Assembly (NCBI RefSeq): GCF_963975345.1
Contig: NZ_CAXBGE010000001.1
Span: 248,001 to 312,000, forward strand
Direction of reading: 5' to 3'
Length of the DNA stretch: 64,000 nucleotides
DNA from: Maricaulis sp963975345
GTDB taxonomy: Bacteria > Pseudomonadota > Alphaproteobacteria > Caulobacterales > Maricaulaceae
The notes under the pieces are model-generated. The model searched no databases. It worked only from the letters and a program-made list of their open reading frames with translations, and had not been told where the DNA came from. The translations under genes and the position numbers were made by a program. This document shows, piece by piece, positions 1 to 8,352 of this stretch; the first letter of the stretch is position 1; every line of letters starts with the position of its first letter.

Positions 1-1175
1 ATCATCACGCGCTTGGCATGGCCGGCATAGGCCTTCTTCATCGAGATGACGGCGATGCGGTAGGAACAGCCCTCGGGCGGCAGCCAGAAATCGAGGATTT
101 CCGGATATTGCTGTTGCAGCAGCGGGATGAAGACCTCGTTGAGGGCTTCGCCGAGCACGGACGGCTCGTCCGGCGGACGGCCGGTATAGGTGGACAGATA
201 GATCGGATCCTTGCGCATGGTGATGGCGCTGATCCTGAAGACCGGGAAATGCTCGACGGAATTATAGTATCCCGTGTGGTCGCCATAGGGGCCTTCGGGC
301 CCATATTCGTCGAGCATGACATGGCCTTCGAGCACGATCTCGGCCTCGGCGGGCACTTTCAGCGGCACGGTCTTGCAATCGACCAGCTCGACCTTCTGGC
401 CACGCAGGATACCGGCGAACTGGTATTCCGACAGCGTGTCGGGGATCGGCGTGACGGCGGCGAGAATGGTGCCGGGATCGGCACCGAGCACGACGGCGCA
501 GGGCAGGGGATCGGGCTTCTTGTCTTTCCAGCGGGCGAAATGCTGGGCCCCGCCGCGATGCTTGAGCCAGCGCATCAAAGTGCGGTCCTTGCCCAGCTTC
601 TGCATGCGGTAAATGCCGAGATTATAGTCATCCTGCTTGTCGGATGAGGGCCCCTTGGTGACGACCAGCGGCCAGGTGATCAGCGGTGCGGGCTCGCCCG
701 GCCAGCAGGTCTGGATCGGCAGACGGTCGAGATCGATCTCATCGCCGGTCAGCACGACATCCTGGCAAGGCGCGGACTTCACGGTTTTTGGCTTCATCGA
801 CAGCACGGTTTTGGCCAGGGGCAACATGTCGATGGCGCCCTTGAGGTCGGCGGGCGGTTCGGGCTGGCGCAGGAAGGCGAGCAATTCACCGACCTCGCGC
901 AGCTCTCCGGCCGTCGAGCGCGGCTTGCCGCCGAGCGTCACCGCTTGGGCGACGCGGCGCACCGTGCCGAACAGATTGACCAGAACCGGCATCTCGCTTT
1001 TGACGCCGTGCTCATTGACGACATTCTCGAACAATAGCGCCGGGCCGCCGGCGTGCAGCGTGCGCTTGTGGATCTCGGTGATCTCCAGATCGGTCGAGAC
1101 CTGCGTCGTGATGCGCACGAGATCGCCGTCGCGTTCAAGCTGGTCGATGAAGTCGCGCAGGGATTTATAGGCCAT
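1..1175 (-). CDS. ubiD: UbiD family 4-hydroxy-3-polyprenylbenzoate decarboxylase (3' end beyond window)
   Basis: Decarboxylates the polyprenylated 4-hydroxybenzoate ring during ubiquinone synthesis, using prenylated FMN supplied by UbiX. The reading frame starts at ATG 1175 (MAYKSLRDFIDQLERDGDLV) and runs off the left edge, so 391 codons of the usual roughly 490-500 are present. Visible family motifs are LGIYRMQ, which lies in the prFMN/metal site, and the EGPYGDHTGYYN stretch in the C-terminal half. The N-terminal LVRI..VS.DLEI..I pattern is also typical. ubiA at 8353-9279 is a second ubiquinone gene in the window but is not in the same operon. The protein is cytosolic. The start has no strong Shine-Dalgarno, but the family N-terminus begins exactly here. 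Non-UbiQ roles of UbiD enzymes are possible but the sequence looks like the canonical type. Confidence 0.93.
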   Translation of the reverse strand, partial: MAYKSLRDFIDQLERDGDLVRITTQVSTDLEITEIHKRTLHAGGPALLFENVVNEHGVKSEMPVLVNLFGTVRRVAQAVTLGGKPRSTAGELREVGELLAFLRQPEPPADLKGAIDMLPLAKTVLSMKPKTVKSAPCQDVVLTGDEIDLDRLPIQTCWPGEPAPLITWPLVVTKGPSSDKQDDYNLGIYRMQKLGKDRTLMRWLKHRGGAQHFARWKDKKPDPLPCAVVLGADPGTILAAVTPIPDTLSEYQFAGILRGQKVELVDCKTVPLKVPAEAEIVLEGHVMLDEYGPEGPYGDHTGYYNSVEHFPVFRISAITMRKDPIYLSTYTGRPPDEPSVLGEALNEVFIPLLQQQYPEILDFWLPPEGCSYRIAVISMKKAYAGHAKRVM

Positions 1176-1433
1176 GTCTCAGTCTCGCTTGCACCTTGTG
1201 TTGAAACTGCCTCTTCGCTGCACAAATTGCCAGTGCGCGATGCGCCGCATCCGCGCTGGGCCGGGCGAAAAAGCTGATTTGCGGCGGGCCTTTGCCACCG
1301 TCGGTCCGGTTAGAATACCAAGCATGTCTCGGTTTTTAGCCTTGTTTGATTGAAATTATCCCGATTGCCGAGACGAAGCCTTCAAGACTTCTCGCTAGTC
1401 AGCAGCGAACGGAAATTGGCACGGGTCGCGTTT

Positions 1434-1880
1434 ATGATGTTGCACAGAGCAGTGATGGTCTCGAAGGCCCGGGTCGATCTTGGCGTCGGGGCGCTGAATG
1501 GCGATCTGGGCAGTATTCTGGCCTGTTGCATGAAGACGAGCACTGACGGCCATATGACCGGCGCCCTGATCTGGGATCGTGGCTGGTTCCTGGAAGTGCT
1601 GGAAGGTCGGCGCGATGCGCTGGAAGACTTCTGGCAATCCATCGCCAATGACCCGCGCCACGCTGACCCGCAACGTCTCGAATTGGTGCCGCTATCAAAG
1701 CGGGACTACCAGACCTGGTCCGTCGGCACGCCGCGCCGCGGCCGGGCCAATCACACCTTGCTCCAAAGCCTTCGCAGCCATGTCCCGACCGCCGGTGAGG
1801 TGCGGACTCACGTCCGCACCGTCATCGCCACCGGCCTGGTCGCTGAATCGCCGCCGCTGGTGTGTGCCGCCGGGGCTTAG
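1434..1880 (+). CDS. Degenerate BLUF-domain protein
   Basis: Sensors-of-blue-light-using-FAD fold: the order MTGALIWDRGWFLEVLEG, then NDPRH, then R.YQTWSVG follows the BLUF domain strand by strand (residues about 3-100). I take the ATG at 1434 because it gives the standard BLUF N-terminus; an upstream TTG at 1350 is possible. The three residues needed for BLUF photochemistry are all substituted: Met8 where the flavin-contacting Tyr should be, Ser36 for the Asn, and Glu54 for the Gln. The semi-conserved Trp (Trp95) remains. A four-residue insertion lies between strand 1 and helix 1. The domain is followed by about 50 residues with no recognised effector. It therefore probably does not signal light in the usual way; it may be a protein-interaction relic or bind flavin differently. 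It converges on the neighbouring hydrolase and overlaps its stop by a few bases. Confidence 0.75.
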   Translation: MMLHRAVMVSKARVDLGVGALNGDLGSILACCMKTSTDGHMTGALIWDRGWFLEVLEGRRDALEDFWQSIANDPRHADPQRLELVPLSKRDYQTWSVGTPRRGRANHTLLQSLRSHVPTAGEVRTHVRTVIATGLVAESPPLVCAAGA

Positions 1881-3286
1881 CCGGGCTGATCCCCGGTGAG
1901 TTGCGTGGCTGTCGCGTCCGGTTGTGCCGCCAGCGGCGGCCGCAGCGAGGCGACGATCTCACGCGCCAGTCGGCCAGAACGCGAACTGACGCCGACCGTG
2001 GCGCCAAAGCGCACAATCACCAGCTCCTGCTCGGGCATGACATAGCCCCACTGGCCCTGGAATCCGCTCATCATAATGGTTTCCCGCGGCAGGCCGGTCG
2101 CCTCGGTCGGCAGCCAGAAGCCCATCCCATAGCCGCCGCCCGAATGGGGCGTGGGTTCTGCGACGATGGAATACCAGCCTTCCGGCAGGATGCGGGTGCC
2201 GTTTGCGACACCATTATCGAGATAGAGCTGGCCCAACCGGGCCCAGTCCTGGGCCGTGGCATACATGTAGGACGAGCCCTGGAAGGTGCCGTTCTCGCCC
2301 GGCTCCATGATCGCGGAATAGATATCCAGCGGTTCAAAAATGCGGGCCCGCAGCGCGGTGATCTGTTCGGGCAGGCTGTCGCCGAGCCGGCGCTGCATCG
2401 TGTCGGCGGCGAGGATGGTATTGCCACTCATATATTGCCAGTGCTCGCTGGGCGCATAGAGACGTTCGCGCGTCGCGGCGAAATGCGGCATGTCCCACTG
2501 GGTGAACAGCATCTGCGAGTTGGGGTCCATGCCGTTATTGAGCTCGGCGATGGCCAGCCCGCCGGTCATCCGCAACAGGCTCTCAATCGTGATATCCGAG
2601 AGCTGCGGGTCGCCGACTGCGGCCAAGGCAGGGATATCGCCCTCGGCCCGGATATCCAGCAGGCCGTCTTCGACCAGGCTGCCGGCCAGCGTTGCGATGA
2701 CGCTCTTGGTCATTGACCAGCCATGAAATCGGGTCTCGGCGCTGGCGCCGGGCGCATAGTATTCGGCGACGAGATGGCCCTGATGCAGGACAGCGATGCC
2801 GAGTGTGTTGTGGCTGTTCTGTGCGCTGTCATCGACGGCGCTGGCGATCGCTGTGTCCAGCGCTTCCGTGTCGAACCAGGTATCGCGGTGGGCGGTGTCG
2901 AGCGGCATCGGGATGAAGTCGTGGGCGATGGGCACTGTCAGGTCGGGATCGAAGCCATGCCCGCCCTGCACCAGCGTACAGCCGAGCCCGTCACGCCAGA
3001 CCGCGCGCTGGGTCCAGAACAGGCCGAGCAGTGAGGCGCTGACCTCATGGCTCTCCTCGTCCATCGAATAGCTCAACACGCTGCCGGCATCGCCGAGCAG
3101 GGGATCGAGGTAGAGGGATTTGGCCTGATCCGGGTCGAGACCGGAGACCCAGGTCAAAGAGCACATCTGTTTGGCGACGATGCCGGTCGCGGAGGGCAGA
3201 TAGATCTGGCCGATGGGGGACAGGTTGAGCGCCACCACGGCCGCTGTCAGAACAGCGCCGCTGGCGCCGAGTACGATACGCAACAT
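1877..3286 (-). CDS. Serine hydrolase, beta-lactamase class C / esterase family VIII type
   Basis: 469-residue penicillin-binding-protein-fold hydrolase. An N-terminal hydrophobic segment (residues 5-25) suggests membrane anchoring or secretion to the periplasm. The nucleophile motif SMTK is at residues 191-194 (SxxK) and the second motif is YMSGN at 285-289. The third KTG/HxG position is not clear, and a GFQGQWG stretch near residue 415 is the candidate. A roughly 140-residue N-terminal extension precedes the hydrolase domain and resembles that of 6-aminohexanoate-oligomer-hydrolase-like proteins. The substrate cannot be read from the sequence; D-Ala peptides, amides and esters are all possible. 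The gene is transcribed away from the enoyl-CoA isomerase gene end with 27 bases between, on the same strand, so co-transcription is possible. Confidence 0.8.
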   Translation of the reverse strand: MLRIVLGASGAVLTAAVVALNLSPIGQIYLPSATGIVAKQMCSLTWVSGLDPDQAKSLYLDPLLGDAGSVLSYSMDEESHEVSASLLGLFWTQRAVWRDGLGCTLVQGGHGFDPDLTVPIAHDFIPMPLDTAHRDTWFDTEALDTAIASAVDDSAQNSHNTLGIAVLHQGHLVAEYYAPGASAETRFHGWSMTKSVIATLAGSLVEDGLLDIRAEGDIPALAAVGDPQLSDITIESLLRMTGGLAIAELNNGMDPNSQMLFTQWDMPHFAATRERLYAPSEHWQYMSGNTILAADTMQRRLGDSLPEQITALRARIFEPLDIYSAIMEPGENGTFQGSSYMYATAQDWARLGQLYLDNGVANGTRILPEGWYSIVAEPTPHSGGGYGMGFWLPTEATGLPRETIMMSGFQGQWGYVMPEQELVIVRFGATVGVSSRSGRLAREIVASLRPPLAAQPDATATQLTGDQPG

Positions 3287-3313
3287 AAGCCCTGCTCCCT
3301 TGAGACGATCAAA

Positions 3314-4084
3314 TCAGCCGAATTTGGAGAAGTCCGGTTTGCGGCGTTCCATGAAGGCGGTTGCCGCTTCGGTGAATTCTTCCGAGCGCAGCAATTCGCC
3401 GAACAGGTCGTTCTCCATATTCATGCGCTCACCGAGGGCTTCGGGGGCGCGCCGCATCAACGCCTTGGCGGCGCGCAGCGAGCCGGGCGCCTTGGCGGCG
3501 AGCTTGGCGGCGGTGGCGCGGGCCAGGGCCTCGACATCGTCGGCGACATCATTGATCAGCCCGTGGCGCGCCGCCTTGTCGGCATTCCAGACCGAGCCGA
3601 GCAGCAGTAGATCGGCGGCGATGACATGGCCAAATATGCGCGGCATCACCTGGCTGGAGCCGTATTCCGGCGCCAAAGCGAGATCGACAAAGGGGGTCTT
3701 GAATGTGGCGCGCGGCGAGGCATAGGCCAGATCGCAATGCATCAGCATGGTGACGCCAATGCCGATGGCGAGCCCGTCGACGGCCGCGACGACCGGCTTG
3801 GTGACGTTGAGCAGGGCCTGCATGAAATGCCCGACCGGCGGCAGCTCGCTGCCGCCGAGCGCTGGCGGGGTCTGCATGAAATCGACCATGTCATTGCCGG
3901 CCGTGAAGATACCGCCGGCGCCAGCGATGATGAAAACCTTGATCGCCGGATCCGCATCGCCGGTCTCCAGCGCTGTGGCGGCAGCGGTGTACATGGCCCG
4001 CGTCAGGGCGTTTTTCTTCTCGGGGCGGTTGAAGCGTATCGTGCGGATGCCATCGGCATCCTCGATCAGAACCAGATCGCTCAT
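3314..4084 (-). CDS. Enoyl-CoA hydratase/isomerase (ECI2-like crotonase)
   Basis: 256-residue crotonase-fold protein acting on acyl-CoA. I choose ATG 4084 over the upstream in-frame start because GGGAG lies just before it and MSDLVLIEDADGIRTI is the normal N-terminus. The oxyanion-hole segments are FTAGNDMVDF and AIGIGVTMLMHCDLAYA. The usual hydratase Glu in GGGCE is replaced by the GIGVT sequence, and the second hydratase Glu is also absent. Instead ATFKTPFVDLALAPEYGSS matches the delta3,delta2-enoyl-CoA isomerase pattern (TPF...PE..SS), whose Glu is the isomerase base. I therefore favour an isomerase feeding unsaturated fatty acids into beta-oxidation over a hydratase. It lies 96 bases downstream of a MarR regulator on the same strand, which may control it. 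Confidence 0.85.
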   Translation of the reverse strand: MSDLVLIEDADGIRTIRFNRPEKKNALTRAMYTAAATALETGDADPAIKVFIIAGAGGIFTAGNDMVDFMQTPPALGGSELPPVGHFMQALLNVTKPVVAAVDGLAIGIGVTMLMHCDLAYASPRATFKTPFVDLALAPEYGSSQVMPRIFGHVIAADLLLLGSVWNADKAARHGLINDVADDVEALARATAAKLAAKAPGSLRAAKALMRRAPEALGERMNMENDLFGELLRSEEFTEAATAFMERRKPDFSKFG

Positions 4085-4180
4085 CGCAGTCTCCCATTTG
4101 ATTTTGCCGCACACTAGAGCATGACGCCGCCGCTTGGCTAACGCTTTTACGCTTACCTATACGTCAAGCAGGGCTGGCGA

Positions 4181-4612
4181 TCAGGCTTCTGTGGCGAGGC
4201 GGGTGAGGACGCGGTGGAGCATGTTGCTGTCGTCTTCGCCGAGCCGGGATTCCAGCGCGGTATTGAGGCCGCGCAGGCTGGTATCGGCCGCATCGCCGAG
4301 GGCGCGACCTTTCTCGGTCAGCGAGACCACTGCCGAGCGTCCATCGGTTTTCGAGGCGTTTTTTTTCACCAGTCCGAGGGTTTGCATGCGGCTGACCAGA
4401 CCTGTCACCGCTGGCGGGTTGAGCGACAGCATGTCGCCGATCTCGCCCATACGCCGCTCGCCGCGTCGGGCGAGCAGGAACAGCACGGCCGCCTGGGCGG
4501 AAGTGACGCCAGCCTCGGCTTTCAGGCGTGCATCGGCATCCCGGTTGAGGCGCCGGGCCGCAATTTCGAGCAGAAGGAATAATCGCCGGTCAACAGCGCG
4601 GATACGAGCCAT
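4181..4612 (-). CDS. MarR family transcriptional regulator
   Basis: 143-residue winged-helix regulator. The helix-turn-helix spans about residues 52-75 (ERRMGEIGDMLSLNPPAVTGLVSRM), and the wing carries the family signature TDGRSAVVSLTEKG at about 88-102. MarR proteins are dimeric repressors or activators that release DNA on binding small phenolic or CoA ligands. The gene precedes the enoyl-CoA isomerase-like gene on the same strand, so regulation of acyl-CoA or aromatic catabolism is a reasonable but unproven guess. I see no clear palindromic operator in the 42 bases upstream of its start. The start codon has a weak ribosome site. Confidence 0.88.
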   Translation of the reverse strand: MARIRAVDRRLFLLLEIAARRLNRDADARLKAEAGVTSAQAAVLFLLARRGERRMGEIGDMLSLNPPAVTGLVSRMQTLGLVKKNASKTDGRSAVVSLTEKGRALGDAADTSLRGLNTALESRLGEDDSNMLHRVLTRLATEA

Positions 4613-4654
4613 GGGGCTGAAACTGGTGTGATTCTGGCTGGCAGGGGAGTGGGG

Positions 4655-5305
4655 CTAGCGGAATTTCCAGACCTTGGCGTAACGCACTTCGCGGTCTTCC
4701 AGATCCCGGGTGACCGGAACGGTGTATTCGGCCAGCTTTTCCAGCCGGTCCTGGGGCAGGAAGGAACGCCCCGGATCGCCGATCAACACGGTGGCACCGC
4801 GACGCGCGAGATCTTGTAGCCAGCCGCCGATCAGGCGTGCCGGTGCGTCCTCGTAGAAGACATCGCCGGCGAGCACGACATCCCAGCCCTCATCGCTGCC
4901 AACCAGATCGCCGAGCCGGGTTTTCAGCGCAACGGCATTGGCGGCCGCATTGGCCTCGATGGCCGCGATGGCAAAAGCATCCAGTTCGCAGGCCAGCACC
5001 GAGGCGGCCCCGGCCTGCATCGCAGCAATGCCCGAGACGGCGCCACCGGCGGCAAAGTCGAGCACGCGGCGGCCGGCGATGATCTGCGGATGGTCGAGGC
5101 AATAGCGTGCCAGCGCCTGCCCACCAGCCCAGGCGAAGGCCCAGAAGGGCGGTGGCAGGCCCATCGCACCCAGGGCCTCCTCGGTCTGCTCCCAGATCGC
5201 GACCGTCTCGACGGCCAGATGCAATTGCACTTCAGGCACCAGGGGCGGTGCCATCAGGACGGTGTGCGCGCGCACGAAGGCGATCGGGTCGAGGCTTGCA
5301 GTCAT
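4655..5305 (-). CDS. SAM-dependent methyltransferase, ETF-beta lysine methyltransferase type
   Basis: 216-residue class I methyltransferase. Motif I is VLDFAAGGAVSGIAA, the acidic SAM-ribose residue lies in ACELDAFAIAAI, and post-II motif AGDVFYED is followed by ATVLIGDPGRSFLP. This pattern, including the N-terminal FVRAHT...PPLVPEVQLHLA and PPPFWAFAWAGGQALARY, is that of the alphaproteobacterial/mitochondrial ETFBKMT proteins, which trimethylate lysines next to the recognition loop of electron-transfer flavoprotein beta. ETF-QO, the redox partner of ETF, is encoded in the same window at 61989. I place the start at 5305 rather than 5353 because a terminator hairpin for the upstream peptidase operon occupies 5322-5349. 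Function is by family resemblance only. Confidence 0.8.
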   Translation of the reverse strand: MTASLDPIAFVRAHTVLMAPPLVPEVQLHLAVETVAIWEQTEEALGAMGLPPPFWAFAWAGGQALARYCLDHPQIIAGRRVLDFAAGGAVSGIAAMQAGAASVLACELDAFAIAAIEANAAANAVALKTRLGDLVGSDEGWDVVLAGDVFYEDAPARLIGGWLQDLARRGATVLIGDPGRSFLPQDRLEKLAEYTVPVTRDLEDREVRYAKVWKFR

Positions 5306-5321
5306 GGACGGCGTATAACGC

Positions 5322-5349
5322 AAAATGGCCGGGCGCGAAGGCCCGGCCA
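5322..5349 (-). terminator. Rho-independent terminator after the M16 peptidase pair
   Basis: A nine-base-pair perfect stem (5326-5334 with 5341-5349) closes a six-base loop. On the minus strand it is followed by TTTT (5325-5322). It sits 22 bases past the stop of the downstream M16 gene and just before the methyltransferase start. The T run is short, so termination may be partial. Confidence 0.65.
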
Positions 5350-5370
5350 CCATGCCATTTGCGGCGTCTG

Positions 5371-6789
5371 TCAGTTGTCCGATGCGGTGATGATATGAGC
5401 ATTCTGAAATTCGGGCAGGGCCCTGACTTCGTCGCCGATCAGGGAAAGATCGCCAACCAGCACCAGCACCATCTCGTCCAGCGGCAGATATTGGCGCGCC
5501 ATCAGCGAAATTTCGTCATCGCTGACGGCGAGAATGCGCGGCACGTAAGTGTCGAGATAATCGGCCGGCAGGTTCCAGAGGTCACGATTGGCGAGCTGGC
5601 CGATCAGCCCGCCCGTCGAGGCGTTTTGCAGGATGAAGACCCCCGCCAGCCAGTTGCGGATATTGTTGGCTTCTGCTTGCGGCGGGGTTTCGTCCTGCAG
5701 CCTGCGGATTTCCATGAAGGTCTCGCGCAGGGCCGGTGCCGTCTCGGAGGCGGTCACGTCGGCATTGAAGCTCCAAAACCCGCCGCCTATGACCCAGGTC
5801 GTTCCCGAGCCAGGCGAGTAGGTATAGCCTTTGTCTTCGCGCAAATTGCGGGTCAGGCGCGAGGTGAAGGATCCGCCGAGCATCGCATTCATCACCGTCA
5901 TCGCCGGCGCGTCGGGATCATCGATCGCCATCACCGGGAAGCCGAGACGAAGCGTCGTCTGCGGTGCGCCGGGCCGGTCGATCAATTGCACGATCGGGCC
6001 GTGCCGGGGCGCCGTGCCGCCTGCCAGGTCCGGCTCGCCGCGGGCCCAGTCACCGAAAGCGGCGCGGATCGCGGCTTCCATTTCCACGTCGTCGAAGCGG
6101 CCGGCGACATAGATGCGGGTCCGTCCGGCACCAAAATTGGCGGCGTAGAAGGCGCTCACATCGTCGAGTGTATAGCTGCGCAATTGCTCTTCGGTCGGCA
6201 GTGAGCGGCCATAGGGGTGGCCATCACCGAACAGGATGCGGCGAAAGGCTTCCGTGGCAATGGAACCCGGTTCGGCGCGCTGGATATCGACATTGCGGAC
6301 CAGATTTTGGCGCACGCGGTCAAATTCGGCCGGGTCAAAATTGGGTTGTCGCACGACGGAGGCGAGCAGGGCCGTCGCATCGGCTGCGTATTGCGACAAC
6401 ACATTGGTGCTGACGCCAGACGAATTCCAGCCAATCCCGACATTGACCGAACCACCCATCGCGGCGATCGCGGTGGCAAGGTCTTCCTTGGAACGGCCGG
6501 CGGCGCCCTCTTCCATCATCGCTCCGGTCAGATCAGCCAGCCAGGTCCGGTCGCCATCATCGATATTGCCGGCCCGGATCTGGACCGAAATGCGCGTCGT
6601 CGGGGCCAGCCCATAGGGGATGAATGTAACGGCGAGGCCGTTATCGAGCGTGAAGCTGCGGGTTTGCGGCAGGTGGAAAGGCTTGGGTGCGCCGACGGGC
6701 GGTTGCTCGCTGCCCTGGGCCAGTGCGGTCGCAGGCAGGAGGGCCAGGCTGGCGGCGGCGAGCGCCGCGCGGAAAAGTGTGTTGATCAT
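5371..6789 (-). CDS. M16 family peptidase, catalytically inactive partner subunit
   Basis: 472-residue periplasmic protein with a signal peptide (MINTLFRAALAAASLALLPATALA, cleavage after ALA). ATG 6789 is preferred over the upstream frame because of the GGGAG ribosome site and the signal peptide. Two M16 domains are visible: the N-terminal part has the LDNGLAVTFIP strand, and the C-terminal part has the R/Y motif DKGYTYS that contacts substrate in M16 partners. The zinc motif HxxEH is absent; the equivalent helix reads ADLTGAMMEEG. It therefore resembles the non-catalytic half of two-chain M16 enzymes, like mitochondrial processing peptidase alpha. The catalytic half is encoded immediately upstream (stop at 6815, 25 bases away), so the two probably form a heterodimer. 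Confidence 0.88.
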   Translation of the reverse strand: MINTLFRAALAAASLALLPATALAQGSEQPPVGAPKPFHLPQTRSFTLDNGLAVTFIPYGLAPTTRISVQIRAGNIDDGDRTWLADLTGAMMEEGAAGRSKEDLATAIAAMGGSVNVGIGWNSSGVSTNVLSQYAADATALLASVVRQPNFDPAEFDRVRQNLVRNVDIQRAEPGSIATEAFRRILFGDGHPYGRSLPTEEQLRSYTLDDVSAFYAANFGAGRTRIYVAGRFDDVEMEAAIRAAFGDWARGEPDLAGGTAPRHGPIVQLIDRPGAPQTTLRLGFPVMAIDDPDAPAMTVMNAMLGGSFTSRLTRNLREDKGYTYSPGSGTTWVIGGGFWSFNADVTASETAPALRETFMEIRRLQDETPPQAEANNIRNWLAGVFILQNASTGGLIGQLANRDLWNLPADYLDTYVPRILAVSDDEISLMARQYLPLDEMVLVLVGDLSLIGDEVRALPEFQNAHIITASDN

Positions 6790-6814
6790 GGTGTTCGCTC
6801 CCATCAAGGCCTGG

Positions 6815-8239
6815 TTATTCCGGCGCATCGGCATCGTCTGGCGCGAGCCGGACTTCGAGCACGGTGCGATTGGACGGGCGAAGAAACTCTTCGGCGGTGG
6901 CGCGGATCAGCTCCGGCGTCACCTGTTCGAAGCCTTCGGTGATCCGGTTGATCCGCTCGGGATCGTCATCGAACATGGCGAAGGAGGCGAGAAGGTCGAC
7001 CAAGCCGAAACGGGTTCCGGTGTCGACTGTCGAATAGAAATCGGCGAGCAGCTTGGTGCGCGCCCGTTCGACATCGACTTCGCTGACGAGATCGGTGCGC
7101 ACGCCTTCGATTGTGGTGTCGAGCGTATCCATCACTTCGCTGACGCTGAACTCGCTGTCGTGGATGAGCCCGACCGTCCACAGCATTGGCCCGTCATAAT
7201 TGAAGGCATTGCCGAGCATATTGATGCCGCCGAATACGCCGGAGGCGAAGCCTTCCTGATTGACCAGCGAGGCGGTCAACAGGCTATCATCGCCCTGCAG
7301 CAGCAATTGGTCGAGCACCGTCATGGCGTAATATTCCGGCGTGCCGCGATCGGGCATGTGATAGCCGACCGCCAAGGCCGGCTGATTGGCGAGCGCGTCT
7401 TCGAGGACATCAAATTTCTCGGCATTCTGGCGCGGCTCGCTGGTGTCGATCTCGGGCAGGGGTGCGCCGGCTTCAATCGGCGCAAACATGTCTTCGATCC
7501 AGGCCAGCGTCTCGCCCTTGTCGATATCGCCGGCGACGACGAGGACGGCGTTATTGGGCGCGTAATAGGTGTCAAAAAAGCTCTGTGCGTCTTCGAGGCT
7601 GGCGGCGTCGAGATCGCTCAGGTCGCCGTAGAAATTATGCGCGTTATGCCAGTTCTCATTGGCCGCCATCGGCAAGTCAATCCAGATCCAGCCGCCATAG
7701 GGCTGGTTGATGACATTGACGAAGACTTCGTTGCGCACGACTTCGCGCTGATTGTCGAGCTGGGCTTCGTTGAGATTGGGTGCCGCCATCCGGTCAGCCT
7801 CTGCCCACAGGATTGCCTGCAGCGCGTTTGACGGCACGACCTCGTAGTAATTCGTGAAATCATACCGGGTCGAGCCATTATTCACCCCGCCCGAGCCGTA
7901 GATCAGATTGTCGAAGGCGCCGTGCGGCAGATTGGCCGAGCCTTGGAACATCAGGTGCTCAAACAAATGGGCAAAGCCGGTGCGGCCCTGCGGCTCATTG
8001 CGGAAACCGACGCCGTAATAGACGCCTACCGTTGCTGTCGGCACGCTGTGATCTTCCGACAGCACGACACGTAAACCATTGTCGAGCCGGTAGTAACTGA
8101 CATCGACCTGGAAGCTGGTGTCGTGCGTGACTGCAGCATCACCGGCCGCGCTGTCAGTCCCTGTGACGGGGTCCGCCGGCTGGCACGCGGCGAGGAGAAG
8201 GGCGGCGCAACTCGCTGCCAAGCCTCGATAGATTGTCAT
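6815..8239 (-). CDS. M16 family zinc peptidase, catalytic subunit (lipoprotein)
   Basis: 474-residue peptidase. The N-terminus ends in LLLAAC with Cys19, a lipobox, so it should be a lipoprotein of the periplasmic face. The inverted zinc motif HLFEH occupies residues 91-95 and the third ligand Glu171 lies in REVVRNEVFVN, the usual 76 residues downstream. The second M16 domain follows. It is the first gene of a two-gene unit with the inactive M16 protein at 5371-6789. Substrates are probably short peptides; related pairs are known in many alphaproteobacteria. A region with two near-identical AT-rich elements lies upstream (8257-8333). Confidence 0.92.
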   Translation of the reverse strand: MTIYRGLAASCAALLLAACQPADPVTGTDSAAGDAAVTHDTSFQVDVSYYRLDNGLRVVLSEDHSVPTATVGVYYGVGFRNEPQGRTGFAHLFEHLMFQGSANLPHGAFDNLIYGSGGVNNGSTRYDFTNYYEVVPSNALQAILWAEADRMAAPNLNEAQLDNQREVVRNEVFVNVINQPYGGWIWIDLPMAANENWHNAHNFYGDLSDLDAASLEDAQSFFDTYYAPNNAVLVVAGDIDKGETLAWIEDMFAPIEAGAPLPEIDTSEPRQNAEKFDVLEDALANQPALAVGYHMPDRGTPEYYAMTVLDQLLLQGDDSLLTASLVNQEGFASGVFGGINMLGNAFNYDGPMLWTVGLIHDSEFSVSEVMDTLDTTIEGVRTDLVSEVDVERARTKLLADFYSTVDTGTRFGLVDLLASFAMFDDDPERINRITEGFEQVTPELIRATAEEFLRPSNRTVLEVRLAPDDADAPE

Positions 8240-8256
8240 GTTTTCCCCACGCTTCG

Positions 8257-8333
8257 ATTAAAATCTGGCTGGCCGACATCAAAGCCCCAAGCGGGCTTTG
8301 GGTCAAATGGACATAACCAAGATTTAATCTGGC
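8257..8333. promoter_or_regulatory. Paired AT-rich elements flanking a hairpin, upstream of the M16 operon
   Basis: GATTAAAATCTGGC at 8257-8270 and GATTTAATCTGGC at 8321-8333 are near-identical direct copies 64 bases apart. Between them is an eight-base-pair perfect stem (8280-8287 with 8293-8300, loop CAAGC), which may terminate ubiA transcription on the minus strand. Each AT-rich core is close to self-complementary, as expected of an operator or bent promoter DNA. Role is inferred; no regulator is identified. Confidence 0.35.
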
Positions 8334-8352
8334 GCGGCGGGAGGCGCCCGCT

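Noticed and set aside
6815..6834. Longer start of the inactive M16 gene overlapping the catalytic gene
   Set aside because: The ATG at 6789 with GGGAG and an immediate signal peptide fits better than the upstream codons.
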